Source of the DNA: SVQP01 sp045603085 | Lineage (GTDB): Bacteria > Bacillota > Clostridia > Oscillospirales > CAG-272 | Direction of reading: 5' to 3' | DNA: 24,453 nt | Assembly (NCBI GenBank): GCA_045603085.1 | Contig: JAZULL010000077.1 | Coordinates: 1-24,453, forward strand | Shown here: one piece after another, positions 24,417 through 24,453 of the stretch | How the letters are laid out: every line of letters begins with the position of its first letter | How positions within the stretch are numbered: the stretch's first letter is position 1 | The notes under the pieces: model-generated | The model's database searches: none | The model's input: only the letters and a program-made list of their open reading frames with translations | What the model was told of the DNA's origin: nothing | Position numbers and translations under genes: made by a program

Positions 24417-24453
24417 AAGTCGGATCGTAGCCATGTCGTTCTGTGAGCCAAGG
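24417..24453 (+). other. Sequencing-adapter remnant (DNBSEQ/MGI read-2 type) at the contig end
   Basis: From memory, these 37 bases (starting AAGTCGGATCG and ending GAGCCAAGG) are the same as the first 37 bases of the published BGI/MGI DNBSEQ reverse-read adapter. The homology of the upstream protein breaks at the same base. This stretch should be treated as non-genomic. Confidence 0.92.

Noticed and set aside
22133..24430. Natural truncation of the last acyl-CoA synthetase
   Set aside because: The stop codon and last residues lie in a sequence that matches a library adapter, so the apparent truncation is technical.

Overview
The window reads as DNA from an uncultured, strictly anaerobic Firmicute of the class Clostridia, probably a gut or rumen lineage. 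This is inferred from several signs: consensus sigma-A promoters with 17-nt spacers, strong AGGAG-type ribosome binding sites, two T-box riboswitches, a ferredoxin-dependent 2-oxoacid oxidoreductase, and surface proteins with Thr/Asp/Glu-rich linkers. No taxonomic marker gene is present. The last 37 bases (24417-24453) look like a DNBSEQ/MGI library adapter rather than genome, so the window probably ends at a contig edge. The left edge falls inside a low-complexity repeat.

Left part (1-10299, all genes on the minus strand). A very large secreted surface protein with InlB-type repeats occupies 1-4529 and runs off the left edge. It is followed by a 0.5-kb intergenic region, a strong terminator, and a membrane-anchored protein with a CBM9-like domain (5132-6232). 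A three-gene operon (10234 down to 6429) then encodes a YkpA/YbiT-type ABC-F ATPase with one degenerate ATP site, a HAD-family phosphatase, and a divergent GH127-like protein that keeps the Glu/Cys/Cys-Cys zinc-thiolate residues. A PAQR/hemolysin-III membrane protein is divergently transcribed on the plus strand (10319-10993).

Right part (11023-24416, all plus strand). Two transcription units each start with a perfect sigma-A promoter and a T-box leader. The likely specifier codons are Ile (ATC) in the first and Leu (CTG) in the second. Each T-box precedes a paralogue of an unusual fusion protein: XRE-like HTH, cupin, then an AMP-forming acyl-CoA synthetase. The second unit continues without a break into a MinD-like ATPase, the four subunits of a VOR-type 2-oxoacid:ferredoxin oxidoreductase (delta, alpha, beta, gamma), a branched-chain aminotransferase (ilvE), a LeuA-like protein that has lost its catalytic residues but kept the regulatory domain, and a TIM-barrel/acyl-CoA synthetase fusion cut by the contig end.

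Taken together, the right part looks like a tRNA-sensing, anabolic module. Branched short-chain acids (isobutyrate, 2-methylbutyrate, isovalerate) would be activated to acyl-CoA, reductively carboxylated by the VOR complex to branched 2-oxoacids, and transaminated by IlvE to Val, Ile and Leu. The reductive carboxylation chemistry is known from rumen anaerobes. The T-box control, the regulator-enzyme fusions and the dead LeuA-like partner are the features here that look under-described.
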